DNA from: Aquimarina sp. RZ0
GTDB taxonomy: Bacteria; Bacteroidota; Bacteroidia; Flavobacteriales; Flavobacteriaceae
DNA: 64,000 nucleotides
Assembly (NCBI RefSeq): GCF_008370685.1
Contig: NZ_VTZU01000017.1
Coordinates: 1-64,000, forward strand
Direction of reading: 5' to 3'
This document shows positions 29,257 through 37,693 of the stretch, in pieces (the first letter of the stretch is position 1; the number at the start of each line of letters is the position of its first letter). Below the pieces are notes generated by a model that was not told the DNA's origin, made no database searches, and saw nothing but the letters and a program-made list of their open reading frames with translations. The translations under genes were made by a program, and so were the position numbers.

Positions 29257-29853
29257 ATGAAAAAGATATGTTATTTCTTTTTGTTGATTCCAATGTTAGT
29301 CTTTAGCCAGACGCAATGGAGTCTTTCTAAAGATGCTCAGGGAATTCAGATATGGGTAAGAGATTTTAAGGAAAGTCCATATAAAGAATATAAAGCTACG
29401 ACCTATGTAAAAACAACACTGGATGATGCAATTAATGAATTATTACAGGCGCCCAAGTATAACAAAAATTGTCAAGAGGGCGTTAGTCACTTAGTAAAAG
29501 TAAGTAATCAGGATGAATATATTTTTTATGTAAAAAACGATTTTCCCTGGCCGATCAAGGATAGAGATGTTGTTTCTCAATTAAGTGTTTCCAGAATTTC
29601 TGAAAATAAAGTCAAATTATTCATTAAAGCGGCACCAGATGAAGTCCCGGAATTTAAAAATACGCTTAGAATCCAGGAGTTATCAGGATATTGGTTGTTA
29701 GAAGAAAAAGAGGGTCTGGTAAAAATTACACAACAATTATATGTAAATCCAGAAGGCTCATTACCTCCTTTTATTACGAATTCATTATTAGTAACGGGTC
29801 CGTTTAAAACTTTTTTGACACTTAGAAATATATTAGAAAATCTAAATTCTTAA
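29257..29853 (+). CDS. Exported START-domain protein
   Basis: A 198-residue protein with a signal peptide (MKKICYFFLLIPMLVFSQ). The mature part is one START/SRPBCC-type lipid-binding fold: TQWSLSKDAQGIQIWVRD, a DFPWPIKDRDVV block and SGYWLLEEK. DFPWPIKDRD is characteristic of START proteins. The periplasmic ligand, probably a hydrophobic molecule, is unknown. It is followed by a stack of repeats. Confidence 0.82.
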   Translation: MKKICYFFLLIPMLVFSQTQWSLSKDAQGIQIWVRDFKESPYKEYKATTYVKTTLDDAINELLQAPKYNKNCQEGVSHLVKVSNQDEYIFYVKNDFPWPIKDRDVVSQLSVSRISENKVKLFIKAAPDEVPEFKNTLRIQELSGYWLLEEKEGLVKITQQLYVNPEGSLPPFITNSLLVTGPFKTFLTLRNILENLNS

Positions 29854-29869
29854 AGACTGTCTATTGTCT

Positions 29870-30031
29870 GTCTTAAACAGATTCAATTCCATTTCTGATC
29901 TAATATTGCTTATTAAAATTTGCTTTTTATGTTGATATTTCAACATAAAAAGAAGCTGTAGTTATGGATACGCCTTTAGCCTAAGCAAGAAATTGCCGGG
30001 TTTTATTTGAGTGTCTTTAAAACAGAATTGA
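29870..30031 (+). repeat. Degenerate repeat R3, copy A
   Basis: About 160 bp sharing segments with 42150-42252: a block with CTGATCTAA then AAATTTGCT, and the end block TTTATTTGAGT with AAAACAGAATTGA. The 42-kb copy lacks an internal stretch of about 80 bp. MITE copy 5 is inserted at the TGA at its right end. Confidence 0.55.
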
Positions 30032-30191
30032 TACGATTTATAACTAAAAATTTCGCATATTCATCGTTTCTTTTTCCTTTCTACTTCGTTTAAAAAATAA
30101 ACCGTAGCTATAGCTATGCTTGATTTTTTTGCCTTGCATAAAGAAAAAATAATTCAATGAATTTATACGAATTTTTTAATCACAAATCGTA
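30032..30191 (-). mobile_element. MITE family 1, copy 5 (160 bp)
   Basis: Reverse-orientation copy, identical by eye to copies 7 and 8. It has perfect TGA duplications (30029-30031 and 30192-30194). The related R3 copy at 42.2 kb shows the uninterrupted site ACAGAATTGATATAA, which gives a paralogous empty site. Confidence 0.95.
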
Positions 30192-30234
30192 TGATATAAT
30201 GTTTCTGAAATGATATTGTTTTTATAAAAAAATA

Positions 30235-30266
30235 AAGGCTTGTTTGAGTATACTCAAACAAGCCTT
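30235..30266. terminator. Perfect 32-bp palindrome, bidirectional terminator
   Basis: A perfect palindrome with 16-bp arms (AAGGCTTGTTTGAGTA and its complement) with A-run before and T-run after. It lies between the START gene and the convergent T9SS gene. Confidence 0.8.
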
Positions 30267-30295
30267 TTCAATATAAATCAATACCTGGAAGTTTA

Positions 30296-30450
30296 GAGCA
30301 TGTTTAAAAACAATGCAAACTGATTGTCAGTAGTTTGGTGTTCTGACGACACTTCAAATCGATGACATATCGAGATATGTTGCTTATTTGAAGTAAAGTC
30401 AAGGTTGTCAAAGTAATGACCAGCAGGTAGAAGGGTTTTTAAACATACTC
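30296..30450 (+). mobile_element. MITE family 2, copy B (155 bp)
   Basis: More diverged copy with ends GAGCATGTTTAAAAAC and (minus strand) GAGTATGTTTAAAAAC. Flanked by TTA duplications (30293-30295 and 30451-30453). The right duplication is the TAA stop codon of the convergent beta-helix gene. Confidence 0.8.
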
Positions 30451-32952
30451 TTAATTTACCAGTAACTTAAGTGCTTTTCCTCCGCTTATTTTTACTAAAT
30501 ATAATCCAGAAGTTAAGGTGTTCGTATTTATTATTGTAGTAGTTGATGCTGATACTTCTCTTTTTACTAATCTACCATCAATACTATATACTTCAATACT
30601 ATTATTGTTTTTATTCTCAAGAGTAGATATGGTTACGTCATCTCCTGCATTGACAATAGTAGGATACATCACTGTATCTTCATCTTTTTGAGTATCAATA
30701 GATCTGGAATCAGTAACAATTTCCCAGTTAAAAGTTTCCCAGGAGCCGATTGCATTACCTCTTGCATACAGAGCTGTGATATCTTTATTATGAGGAGCTT
30801 GTAGCCATTTATTAGAGAACAGGCTTTTAAGAGCTACCTGATTATTTTTTAATGATTTCCATTCAAATTGTGTCCAGCTTCCATCTCCTCCCAAAGCATC
30901 TACGATAGCGTTAGCATTATCGCCAAATACACGAATACATTTATTAGATGCTAATGATCTTAATGCGACACCTTTACCTAATGGATGTTTCTCAACTCTA
31001 AATTTTTGACCGTTTCCAAAAATTCTATTTTGATTTGCATATAAATCCTGATCTAAACTTCCTACTGCCGAAATGAATCTTTTGTCACCTCCTGATTTTT
31101 TTAAGCTAATGACACTACCGATTGGTGCTTCAGTATCGGTTGAAACAGGTCTGATATCCCACTGTGCTTCATCACCAAGTTCAAGATTAGATCGCACTCC
31201 ATTGCTATCAATAGCGATTGTAAAAATTAATTTTGTAATAGATCCATCTGTAGAAAATACAGATTGACGTTCATTACCACCCGGGAATATCTCAAAATCG
31301 TTCCCGTGCTTAATAATGCTCCAAAATGGTAATGTAGCATTTTCTCCATAGTTTATTAAGAAAGGAAATACATTTTGTGGTTGATTTGTAATTACATCAA
31401 ATTCTGTATATCCAACGTGAGTTTCCATATATTTTTTATTCCCTACATTCTGGATAAAATATGAATATGGAGGGTTAAATGTGATTTTCCATTGCGAATC
31501 TTTACTATTACCATTAGTGGTTACAATTCCAGTACCAGTACTGGGAGCAGTTAATTTTTTTCCATTCTTTTTATTGACAATTTCATAAATACCATCTGGA
31601 ACAACTGCTTTAATCGGGTTTGGTCGTGTAATAGTACGTTGAGAAGGCTTATATCCTTTTATCACGAATCTAGCATTATTTCTTGGTAGTTGTACACGGA
31701 TACCTTTGTTTTTTAAGAGACCTAATCCAGGATTATCAGTCACTGTAATGTCATTAGAAAGTAATTCTGCATCAATAGGCTCTCTGTCACGAGATTCGTA
31801 ATAAGCAAAATCAATAGAGTTATTACCAATTGCATTTGCTTTGGTAAAATCATTTCCGGTTATTCTAATATCACTAGTTGCATATGCAGAGATAAAAAAG
31901 TTGTAAGAACCAACAATTTTATTGTTTTTAAATTCAATATCTCTAACAGGTTGTAAGTCTCTATCTAATTGAGATATTCTAGTACGCAGATTTACATTAG
32001 GTACTTGACAATTAAAGGTGTTGTTTATAACTTTGATGTTATTAGAAAATTCTTCAATATGGACTAAGTCAACGGCTCCTACTCGATCATTAAATGTACA
32101 ATTTTTGATGGTAAAATTTCTACATCTGGATAGAGCAATTCCGGAGTCATTGATTTTACAGGTGTCAAAAGTTGTATTATTGGTATCCCAAACTACTGGA
32201 TATTCTGAATTTCCTGCATCATAAGAAACAGCTCTGTCATCAAATCCGATAGTATCTTCAGGGATAATCTCACATCGCTTAAATAAAGCCATAGGAGTTG
32301 AGTCTACTCTACCAAATCGATTTGCCCAATATCCTGTTCGGCGATAATTAATAATAGAAGTGTTGATCATTTTGATTCCGATTCCATTACCAGAGTGTAC
32401 TGAGTAGGCACTACCATTAAGAGTTACATTTTTAAATTCTATTCCTTTATATTGTAATTGAGTTACAGCTTGTGGTACAGGTTCCAAATAAGTAGAATGT
32501 CTTGCATCAATAAGGATATCATAAACACCTTCTCCGTGATTTTTGCGTACAAGTGAGATGTTCATAAATTTGATGTTATTAGAACGAAAAGCAAAAGTAG
32601 GCACGTTTTTAAAAGAAGTTAGAATACCGGATGATCCAATGCGCATAGGATCAAATCCTCTTGGAGCTTTTCCTTTAATAGTAATAGCTTTGGATATAGT
32701 CAAAATATTTAATCCTCTTAAATCTTTTAAGTCATATGAATTACTATTAAATATAATGACATCTCCAGCAGAAGCTTCATCAATGGCTTTCTGTATTTTA
32801 AGAAAAACATTTCCATTGTTTCCATATTTAGCGTCAAAATTAATGTTTTTAGCGTGAATTTTAGTGAAGCTCAGCAGGGCTAGCATAAAGAAAAATAATA
32901 CTGAGGTTGTGGTGTTCTTTTGTTTAAAAGAACGGACATGAAATTTGTTCAT
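30451..32952 (-). CDS. T9SS-exported beta-helix protein with trefoil-type domains
   Basis: An 833-residue secreted protein. Signal peptide about 1-34. Residues about 35-440 are a right-handed parallel beta-helix with repeated N-rich coils (SNNIKFMNISLV, NFTIKNCTFNDRVG, NNIKVINNTFNCQV), the fold of many polysaccharide lyases. Residues about 450-600 and 610-745 are two beta-trefoil-like domains (YEIVNKKNGKKLTAP; ALRSLASNKCIRV, ALKSLFSNKWLQAP). A T9SS type A sorting domain ends it (about 755-833, NSIEVYSIDGRLVKRE ... GLYLVKISGGKALKLLVN). Probably a cell-surface polysaccharide-binding or -cleaving protein; a PL6-like activity is possible but catalytic residues could not be placed. Confidence 0.78.
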   Translation of the reverse strand: MNKFHVRSFKQKNTTTSVLFFFMLALLSFTKIHAKNINFDAKYGNNGNVFLKIQKAIDEASAGDVIIFNSNSYDLKDLRGLNILTISKAITIKGKAPRGFDPMRIGSSGILTSFKNVPTFAFRSNNIKFMNISLVRKNHGEGVYDILIDARHSTYLEPVPQAVTQLQYKGIEFKNVTLNGSAYSVHSGNGIGIKMINTSIINYRRTGYWANRFGRVDSTPMALFKRCEIIPEDTIGFDDRAVSYDAGNSEYPVVWDTNNTTFDTCKINDSGIALSRCRNFTIKNCTFNDRVGAVDLVHIEEFSNNIKVINNTFNCQVPNVNLRTRISQLDRDLQPVRDIEFKNNKIVGSYNFFISAYATSDIRITGNDFTKANAIGNNSIDFAYYESRDREPIDAELLSNDITVTDNPGLGLLKNKGIRVQLPRNNARFVIKGYKPSQRTITRPNPIKAVVPDGIYEIVNKKNGKKLTAPSTGTGIVTTNGNSKDSQWKITFNPPYSYFIQNVGNKKYMETHVGYTEFDVITNQPQNVFPFLINYGENATLPFWSIIKHGNDFEIFPGGNERQSVFSTDGSITKLIFTIAIDSNGVRSNLELGDEAQWDIRPVSTDTEAPIGSVISLKKSGGDKRFISAVGSLDQDLYANQNRIFGNGQKFRVEKHPLGKGVALRSLASNKCIRVFGDNANAIVDALGGDGSWTQFEWKSLKNNQVALKSLFSNKWLQAPHNKDITALYARGNAIGSWETFNWEIVTDSRSIDTQKDEDTVMYPTIVNAGDDVTISTLENKNNNSIEVYSIDGRLVKREVSASTTTIINTNTLTSGLYLVKISGGKALKLLVN

Positions 32953-33470
32953 AGTTTACGAGTTTGTGTTAGTTATAGAATTTTAAGGGTATTTAATAAG
33001 ACCCTCAGGGTTTGTGTTAATTATTATTTATTAAAGGATTAAAAAAGTTGTTATACAGCTTCAATTCTTACTATACATCTATTGTAATTGGTATTGACTA
33101 AGCTGTTTGTTAGATGTTTTAAACAAGAAAGAATAGTAAAATCAAGGTCTTTTTACCATAATAATACACTACAAGATATATTATATAGTACATAAGAAAC
33201 GATTTCTCTTTTGTAAAATAGTTAGATATACTTGTAATCCATTTGATACGTAATTTCTTGTGTCTTTCTTTTTTGAGCGTTAGAACTAGTTAAGGAACTA
33301 AAATCATCAAGAAATTTTATAAAAACACATAAAATTTAAACCATAAAAATGAATGAAAAGCAGGTAAATAAGATTGGTTTAATAGTTTTTAGGCTACAGT
33401 GATTACCATAAATATCCAAATTCAAGAAAGATAAATTTTAACTTGAACTCTGATGAGGTATTGATAAAAA
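32953..33470. other. Intergenic leader region, no gene seen
   Basis: About 520 bp upstream of the beta-helix gene. On the minus strand the leader contains TAACTAACACAAACTC just before the ATG and a related TAACACAAACCC near 33007-33018. No coding potential or terminator recognised. Confidence 0.5.
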
Positions 33471-33540
33471 TGGTGTTGATGAGGTCGTGTTCTTCTGTTT
33501 AGAAGAATTAGAGTAAGAGTTAAGCATAATTTTTGAGTTT
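33451..33540 (-). pseudogene. Duplicated 5' end of a beta-helix-type exported gene
   Basis: Minus-strand ATG near 33527 preceded by the same leader (TAACTAACACAAACTC) as the gene at 30451-32952. It encodes a short peptide whose SKQKNTTSS parallels FKQKNTTTS of that gene, then stops after about 29 codons. It looks like the leftover start of a paralogue or a partial duplication. Confidence 0.45.
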
Positions 33541-33919
33541 GTGTTAGTTAATAAAAATCTTTCGTATAATATTTTATAATAAAATTTGTGTTTAAGTCTA
33601 AAAAAATAATATCCTGATTATACATTAAGAATTTCTGATAAAACTTAATGGTGTCAATCATTATGTTTTCGCTAAACAAAGATAAAGAGAGGTAGTTTCT
33701 TGTACAAGATAACAGGGAATATTTAACTGACTTTAACACCTTGGCTTGTGATTGATAATATCTTTATTTCATTAATGTACTATTAAACAGAATGATGTTA
33801 AATTTTTTGGAATAATACACAAAGTAACAATTATGAGTCTTGTAATGCAAGACTTCATTTTTGATAAATTTGCTTGAAACTAAAGTGTATCTTTGCAAAA
33901 AAAATATTATGCTATTATT

Positions 33920-34846
33920 ATGAGTAAATTACTTATTGTAGGTACGGTAGCTTTTGATGCCATCGAAACACCTTTTGGTAAAACAGACAAGATATTAGGA
34001 GGTGCCGCAACATATATTGGGCTTTCTGCCGCTAATTTTAATGTTCAATCTGCTATTGTGTCTGTGGTTGGGGAAGATTTTCCTGAAGAATACCTAACCA
34101 TGCTTCAACATAAAAATATCGATACTTCTGGAGTAGAAATTGTAAAAGGAGGTAAAACTTTTTTCTGGAGCGGACGATACCATAATGATTTAAATTCCAG
34201 AGATACATTGGACACTCAATTAAATGTGTTGGCAGATTTTAATCCTGTAGTTCCTGAGACTTATAAAGATGCAGAAATTGTAATGTTAGGAAATTTGCAT
34301 CCTATCGTCCAACTTAGTGTGTTGGAACAGATGGAATCTACCCCAAAACTGGCTGTTTTGGATACGATGAATTTTTGGATGGATCATGCGTTAGAAGATT
34401 TAAAGAAAGTGATTGCCAGAGTAGATGTAATTACTATAAATGATGAAGAAGCCAGGCAATTAAGTGGAGAGTATTCTTTAGTAAAAGCTGCCAGAGCTAT
34501 CGAAAAAATGGGCCCCAAATATGTAGTGATCAAAAAAGGTGAACACGGGGCATTGTTGTTTTATAAAGATCAAGTTTTCTTTGCTCCAGCCTTACCATTA
34601 GAGGAAGTTTTTGATCCTACTGGTGCCGGAGATACGTTTGCAGGAGGTTTTACAGGATTTTTAACAAAAACAGGAGACATTTCTTTTGATAATATGAAAA
34701 AAGCAATCATCCATGCTTCTAATCTAGCTTCTTTTTGTGTAGAGAAATTTGGTACAGAACGAATGCAAAATCTAAAACGTGAAGAAGTTCAGAAAAGACT
34801 TTTGGAATTCAAAGAATTAACAAAATTTGAAATAGAATTGGCATAA
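33920..34846 (+). CDS. PfkB-family sugar/nucleoside kinase
   Basis: A 308-residue ribokinase-like kinase. Start at ATG 33920 (MSKLLIVGTVAFDAIETPFG). Early signature GGAATYIGLSAANF and the late signature DPTGAGDTFAGGF with its catalytic Asp are intact. A -7-like TATCTTTG lies at 33888-33895. The gene is 83 bp upstream of the PurF-like gene and probably cotranscribed. A substrate related to purine or ribose metabolism is suggested by this neighbour but not proven. Confidence 0.87.
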   Translation: MSKLLIVGTVAFDAIETPFGKTDKILGGAATYIGLSAANFNVQSAIVSVVGEDFPEEYLTMLQHKNIDTSGVEIVKGGKTFFWSGRYHNDLNSRDTLDTQLNVLADFNPVVPETYKDAEIVMLGNLHPIVQLSVLEQMESTPKLAVLDTMNFWMDHALEDLKKVIARVDVITINDEEARQLSGEYSLVKAARAIEKMGPKYVVIKKGEHGALLFYKDQVFFAPALPLEEVFDPTGAGDTFAGGFTGFLTKTGDISFDNMKKAIIHASNLASFCVEKFGTERMQNLKREEVQKRLLEFKELTKFEIELA

Positions 34847-34929
34847 TCATAATAGAGTCCTGATTTTTTTGGTACAAGGATTTTTTTAAGAAAGACGATA
34901 GAACACAACAATAGAATTTTTGGAATACA

Positions 34930-36828
34930 ATGAGTGATGCTTTAAAACATGAATGCGGAATAGCGTTTATTAGATTACTAAAACCACTAGATTATTATAA
35001 GGAGAAATATGGCAGCGCTTTTTATGGTGTAAATAAAATGTATCTAATGATGGAAAAACAGCATAATCGGGGACAAGATGGTGCTGGATTTGCTAGTGTA
35101 AAATTAGATACAGCTCCTGGAGAGAGGTATATTAGTAGGGTTCGCTCTTGCGAGTCGCAACCAATTCAGGATATTTTTTCCCAGATCAATGATAGAATTA
35201 ACAGTAAGCTAGAGAGTCATCCGGAATATTTGGATGACGTATCGTTACAGAAAAAAAATATTCCGTATATAGGAGAAGTACTGATGGGCCATGTACGTTA
35301 CGGTACATTTGGAAAAAATAGTGTAGAAAGTGTACATCCATTTTTAAGACAAAATAACTGGATGCATCGTAATCTTATTGTAGCGGGTAATTTTAATATG
35401 ACAAACAATAATGTATTGTTTGATAATTTAGTAAGATTGGGGCAGCATCCTAAAGATAAAGTCGATACCGTTACAGTGATGGAAAAAATCGGACATTTTT
35501 TGGATTCTGAAGTAGCAAAACTCTATAAAAAACTGAAAAAAGAAGGTTTTAGTAAGGTCGATGCCTCTCCACAAATCGTCGAAAGATTAAATGTAGCCAA
35601 AATTCTTAAAAAATCATCAAGAGATTGGGATGGTGGATACGCCATGGTAGGAATGTTAGGACATGGAGACTCCTTTGTTTTGAGAGATCCTGCAGGAATA
35701 CGACCTGCTTATTACTATAAGGATGATGAGATTGTTGTCGTTGCATCAGAGAGACCAGTTATCCAGACAGTATTTAATGTTCCTTTTGAGAAAGTAATAG
35801 AATTAGATCCGGGAAAAGCAATCATTGTTAAAAAGAATGGAAGTACTTCTATAAGTAAAATTATTGAACCGATAGAGCGAAAAGCGTGTTCTTTTGAGCG
35901 GATTTATTTTTCCAGAGGAAGCGATGCAGAGATTTATGAAGAAAGAAAGAAATTAGGAAAACTCCTAATGCCACAGGTATTAAATGAAATTAATCATGAT
36001 ACGGTAAACACCGTTTTTTCTTTTATCCCGAATACTGCAGAAACTTCTTTTTACGGGATGGTTGAAGCAGCTCAGGACGAACTCAATAAACAAAAGAATG
36101 AAACGATACTCTCAGAAAAAGATTCATTAACTGATGAGCGATTGACAGAGATTTTATCAGTAAGGCTTCGGACAGAAAAATTAGCTATAAAAGATGCTAA
36201 ACTTCGCACATTTATTACAGAAGATAGTAGTAGAGATGATCTGGTAGCCCATGTATATGATGTTACCTATGGAGTAGTAAAACCAGAAGATAACCTTGTT
36301 ATTATAGATGATAGTATTGTAAGAGGGACCACATTAAAGAAGAGTATTATTAAAATGCTTGATAGGCTAAAGCCTAAGAAGATTGTTGTGGTTTCTTCTG
36401 CGCCACAAATTAGATATCCGGATTGTTACGGGATTGATATGGCAAGATTAGAAGGATTAATAGCATTTAAAGCAGCGCTGGAGCTGCTCAAAGAAAATGG
36501 TAATTATGATCTTGTAGAGCAAGTATATGAGAAATGTAAAGCTCAAGAAAATCTTGAAGATAAAGAAGTTCAGAATTTTGTAAAAGAGATTTATCAAGGG
36601 TTTGAAAATCAGGAAATAAGCGATAAGATAGCAGAGCTGCTTAGTGACGAAACAGTGAATGCTGAAGTTAAAATAGTATATCAAACAGTAGATAATTTGC
36701 ATATAGCTTGCCCTAAAAATTTAGGAGATTGGTACTTTACAGGAGATTACCCGACAGAAGGAGGTAACAGAGTAGTAAATAAGGCTTTTATAAATTTCTA
36801 CGAAGGTAAAAACGAAAGAGCGTACTAA
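34930..36828 (+). CDS. PurF-like amidophosphoribosyltransferase, long form
   Basis: A 632-residue class II glutamine amidotransferase fused to a phosphoribosyltransferase. The N-terminal nucleophile would be Cys9 (HECGIAF) after removal of an eight-residue propeptide. Glutaminase blocks KQHNRGQDGAGFAS and GHVRYGTFG are present. The PRPP loop is NLVIIDDSIVRGTT. It is more than 100 residues longer than usual PurF, with inserts around 380-430 and an extended C-terminus. In flavobacteria such proteins occur beside a normal PurF, so this may be a paralogue with a modified role. A terminator follows. Confidence 0.85.
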   Translation: MSDALKHECGIAFIRLLKPLDYYKEKYGSAFYGVNKMYLMMEKQHNRGQDGAGFASVKLDTAPGERYISRVRSCESQPIQDIFSQINDRINSKLESHPEYLDDVSLQKKNIPYIGEVLMGHVRYGTFGKNSVESVHPFLRQNNWMHRNLIVAGNFNMTNNNVLFDNLVRLGQHPKDKVDTVTVMEKIGHFLDSEVAKLYKKLKKEGFSKVDASPQIVERLNVAKILKKSSRDWDGGYAMVGMLGHGDSFVLRDPAGIRPAYYYKDDEIVVVASERPVIQTVFNVPFEKVIELDPGKAIIVKKNGSTSISKIIEPIERKACSFERIYFSRGSDAEIYEERKKLGKLLMPQVLNEINHDTVNTVFSFIPNTAETSFYGMVEAAQDELNKQKNETILSEKDSLTDERLTEILSVRLRTEKLAIKDAKLRTFITEDSSRDDLVAHVYDVTYGVVKPEDNLVIIDDSIVRGTTLKKSIIKMLDRLKPKKIVVVSSAPQIRYPDCYGIDMARLEGLIAFKAALELLKENGNYDLVEQVYEKCKAQENLEDKEVQNFVKEIYQGFENQEISDKIAELLSDETVNAEVKIVYQTVDNLHIACPKNLGDWYFTGDYPTEGGNRVVNKAFINFYEGKNERAY

Positions 36829-36980
36829 AAAAATAAAACCTTGTTGTTAAAATTAGTTAATTTGTGTATTTCAACAAATATTTAAGCTTTTCGTCTAAAA
36901 CATTTTTCCACAATGAAATAACCTTATATATTAGCAGAGCCATAGCATAAGTAGGTTAAGTTCATGGTAGATTTGGGGCA

Positions 36981-37008
36981 AAAAAAGGTGGATTTTCCAC
37001 CTTTTTTT
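36981..37008. terminator. Intrinsic terminator
   Basis: Stem AAAAAAGGTGG / CCACCTTTTTTT with four-base loop, 150 bp after the PurF-like gene. Confidence 0.85.
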
Positions 37009-37255
37009 ATTTTACAATATGTCTAGTTTACATCAAAATAATTATAGACAACTTTTCTTGAGTTTTCTATTTCCTAAAAAAGCGACTACCAAAAATTTAA
37101 ACATATTTGATTGCTTTTCTTGGATCAAGACCAATTGCTGTGTTTGCACAATTTTTTTTGTCAAATAATAAATATAATCGATCTCGGCTTTTCTATTTCC
37201 TAAAGAGACAGCATTAACTTATTCATATTTCTTTCTTTTCTTAAAACAGATATTA
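37009..37255. other. Intergenic, no gene seen
   Basis: About 245 bp up to MITE copy 6. The block TTTTCTATTTCCTAAA occurs twice (near 37065 and 37188). No open frame. Confidence 0.5.
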
Positions 37256-37415
37256 TACGATTTATAACTAAAAATTTCGCATATTCATCGTTTCTTTTTC
37301 CTTTCTACTTCGTTTAAAAAATAAACCGTAGCTATAGCTATGCTTGATTTTTTTGTCTTGTATAAAGAAAAAATAATTCAATGAATTTATGCGAAATTTT
37401 TAGTTATAAATCGTA
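37256..37415 (-). mobile_element. MITE family 1, copy 6 (160 bp), with symmetrical ends
   Basis: Reverse-orientation copy with perfect TTA duplications (37253-37255 and 37416-37418). It differs from the other copies: the right end reads GCGAAATTTTTAGTTATAAA, so both ends now carry the same arm, and two internal bases differ (TTGTCTTGTATAAAG). It marks the left side of the accessory island. Confidence 0.92.
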
Positions 37416-37416
37416 T

Positions 37417-37632
37417 TACCACGGTAAAAAGTTTGATAGCAGGGGAAGTTTTTCGACGTTGCCCGGAGGTGAAAAACAATTATGGGGAGGCGAATTTTAG
37501 GGCAAGGGGTATTTTGTTAATACAGTTGGTCGACATGGCACAGAACAAATGATAGCAAAATATGTCAAAAATCAAGGGATTGAAGAAGAGTATAAGGTTT
37601 TGAAAAAAGATAATCAGCTAAAATTATTTTAA
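37417..37632 (+). pseudogene. IS200/IS605-type TnpA transposase fragment
   Basis: Frame from 37417 to the TAA at 37630-37632 encodes the C-terminal part of a Y1 (HUH) transposase: LWGGEF, stop, GKGYFVNTVGRHGTEQMIAKYV. An in-frame TAG replaces the expected Trp of the LWGGEFW block, and everything upstream is missing. Tyr of AKYVKNQG would be the catalytic tyrosine. MITE copy 6 lies at its left edge. Confidence 0.75.
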
Positions 37633-37693
37633 TGCCTAGTGGGCTTGCCCCGAGGATTATTTATTTGTGATTAAGTATTTGGAAAAGCAATGT

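Noticed and set aside
30451..32952. Firm assignment of the beta-helix protein as a PL6 alginate lyase
   Set aside because: The fold and export signal are clear but the catalytic Lys/Arg pair could not be placed, so only the fold is claimed.
33548..33739. 63-residue minus-strand open frame
   Set aside because: No signal peptide, motif or promoter; biased composition typical of AT-rich intergenic DNA.
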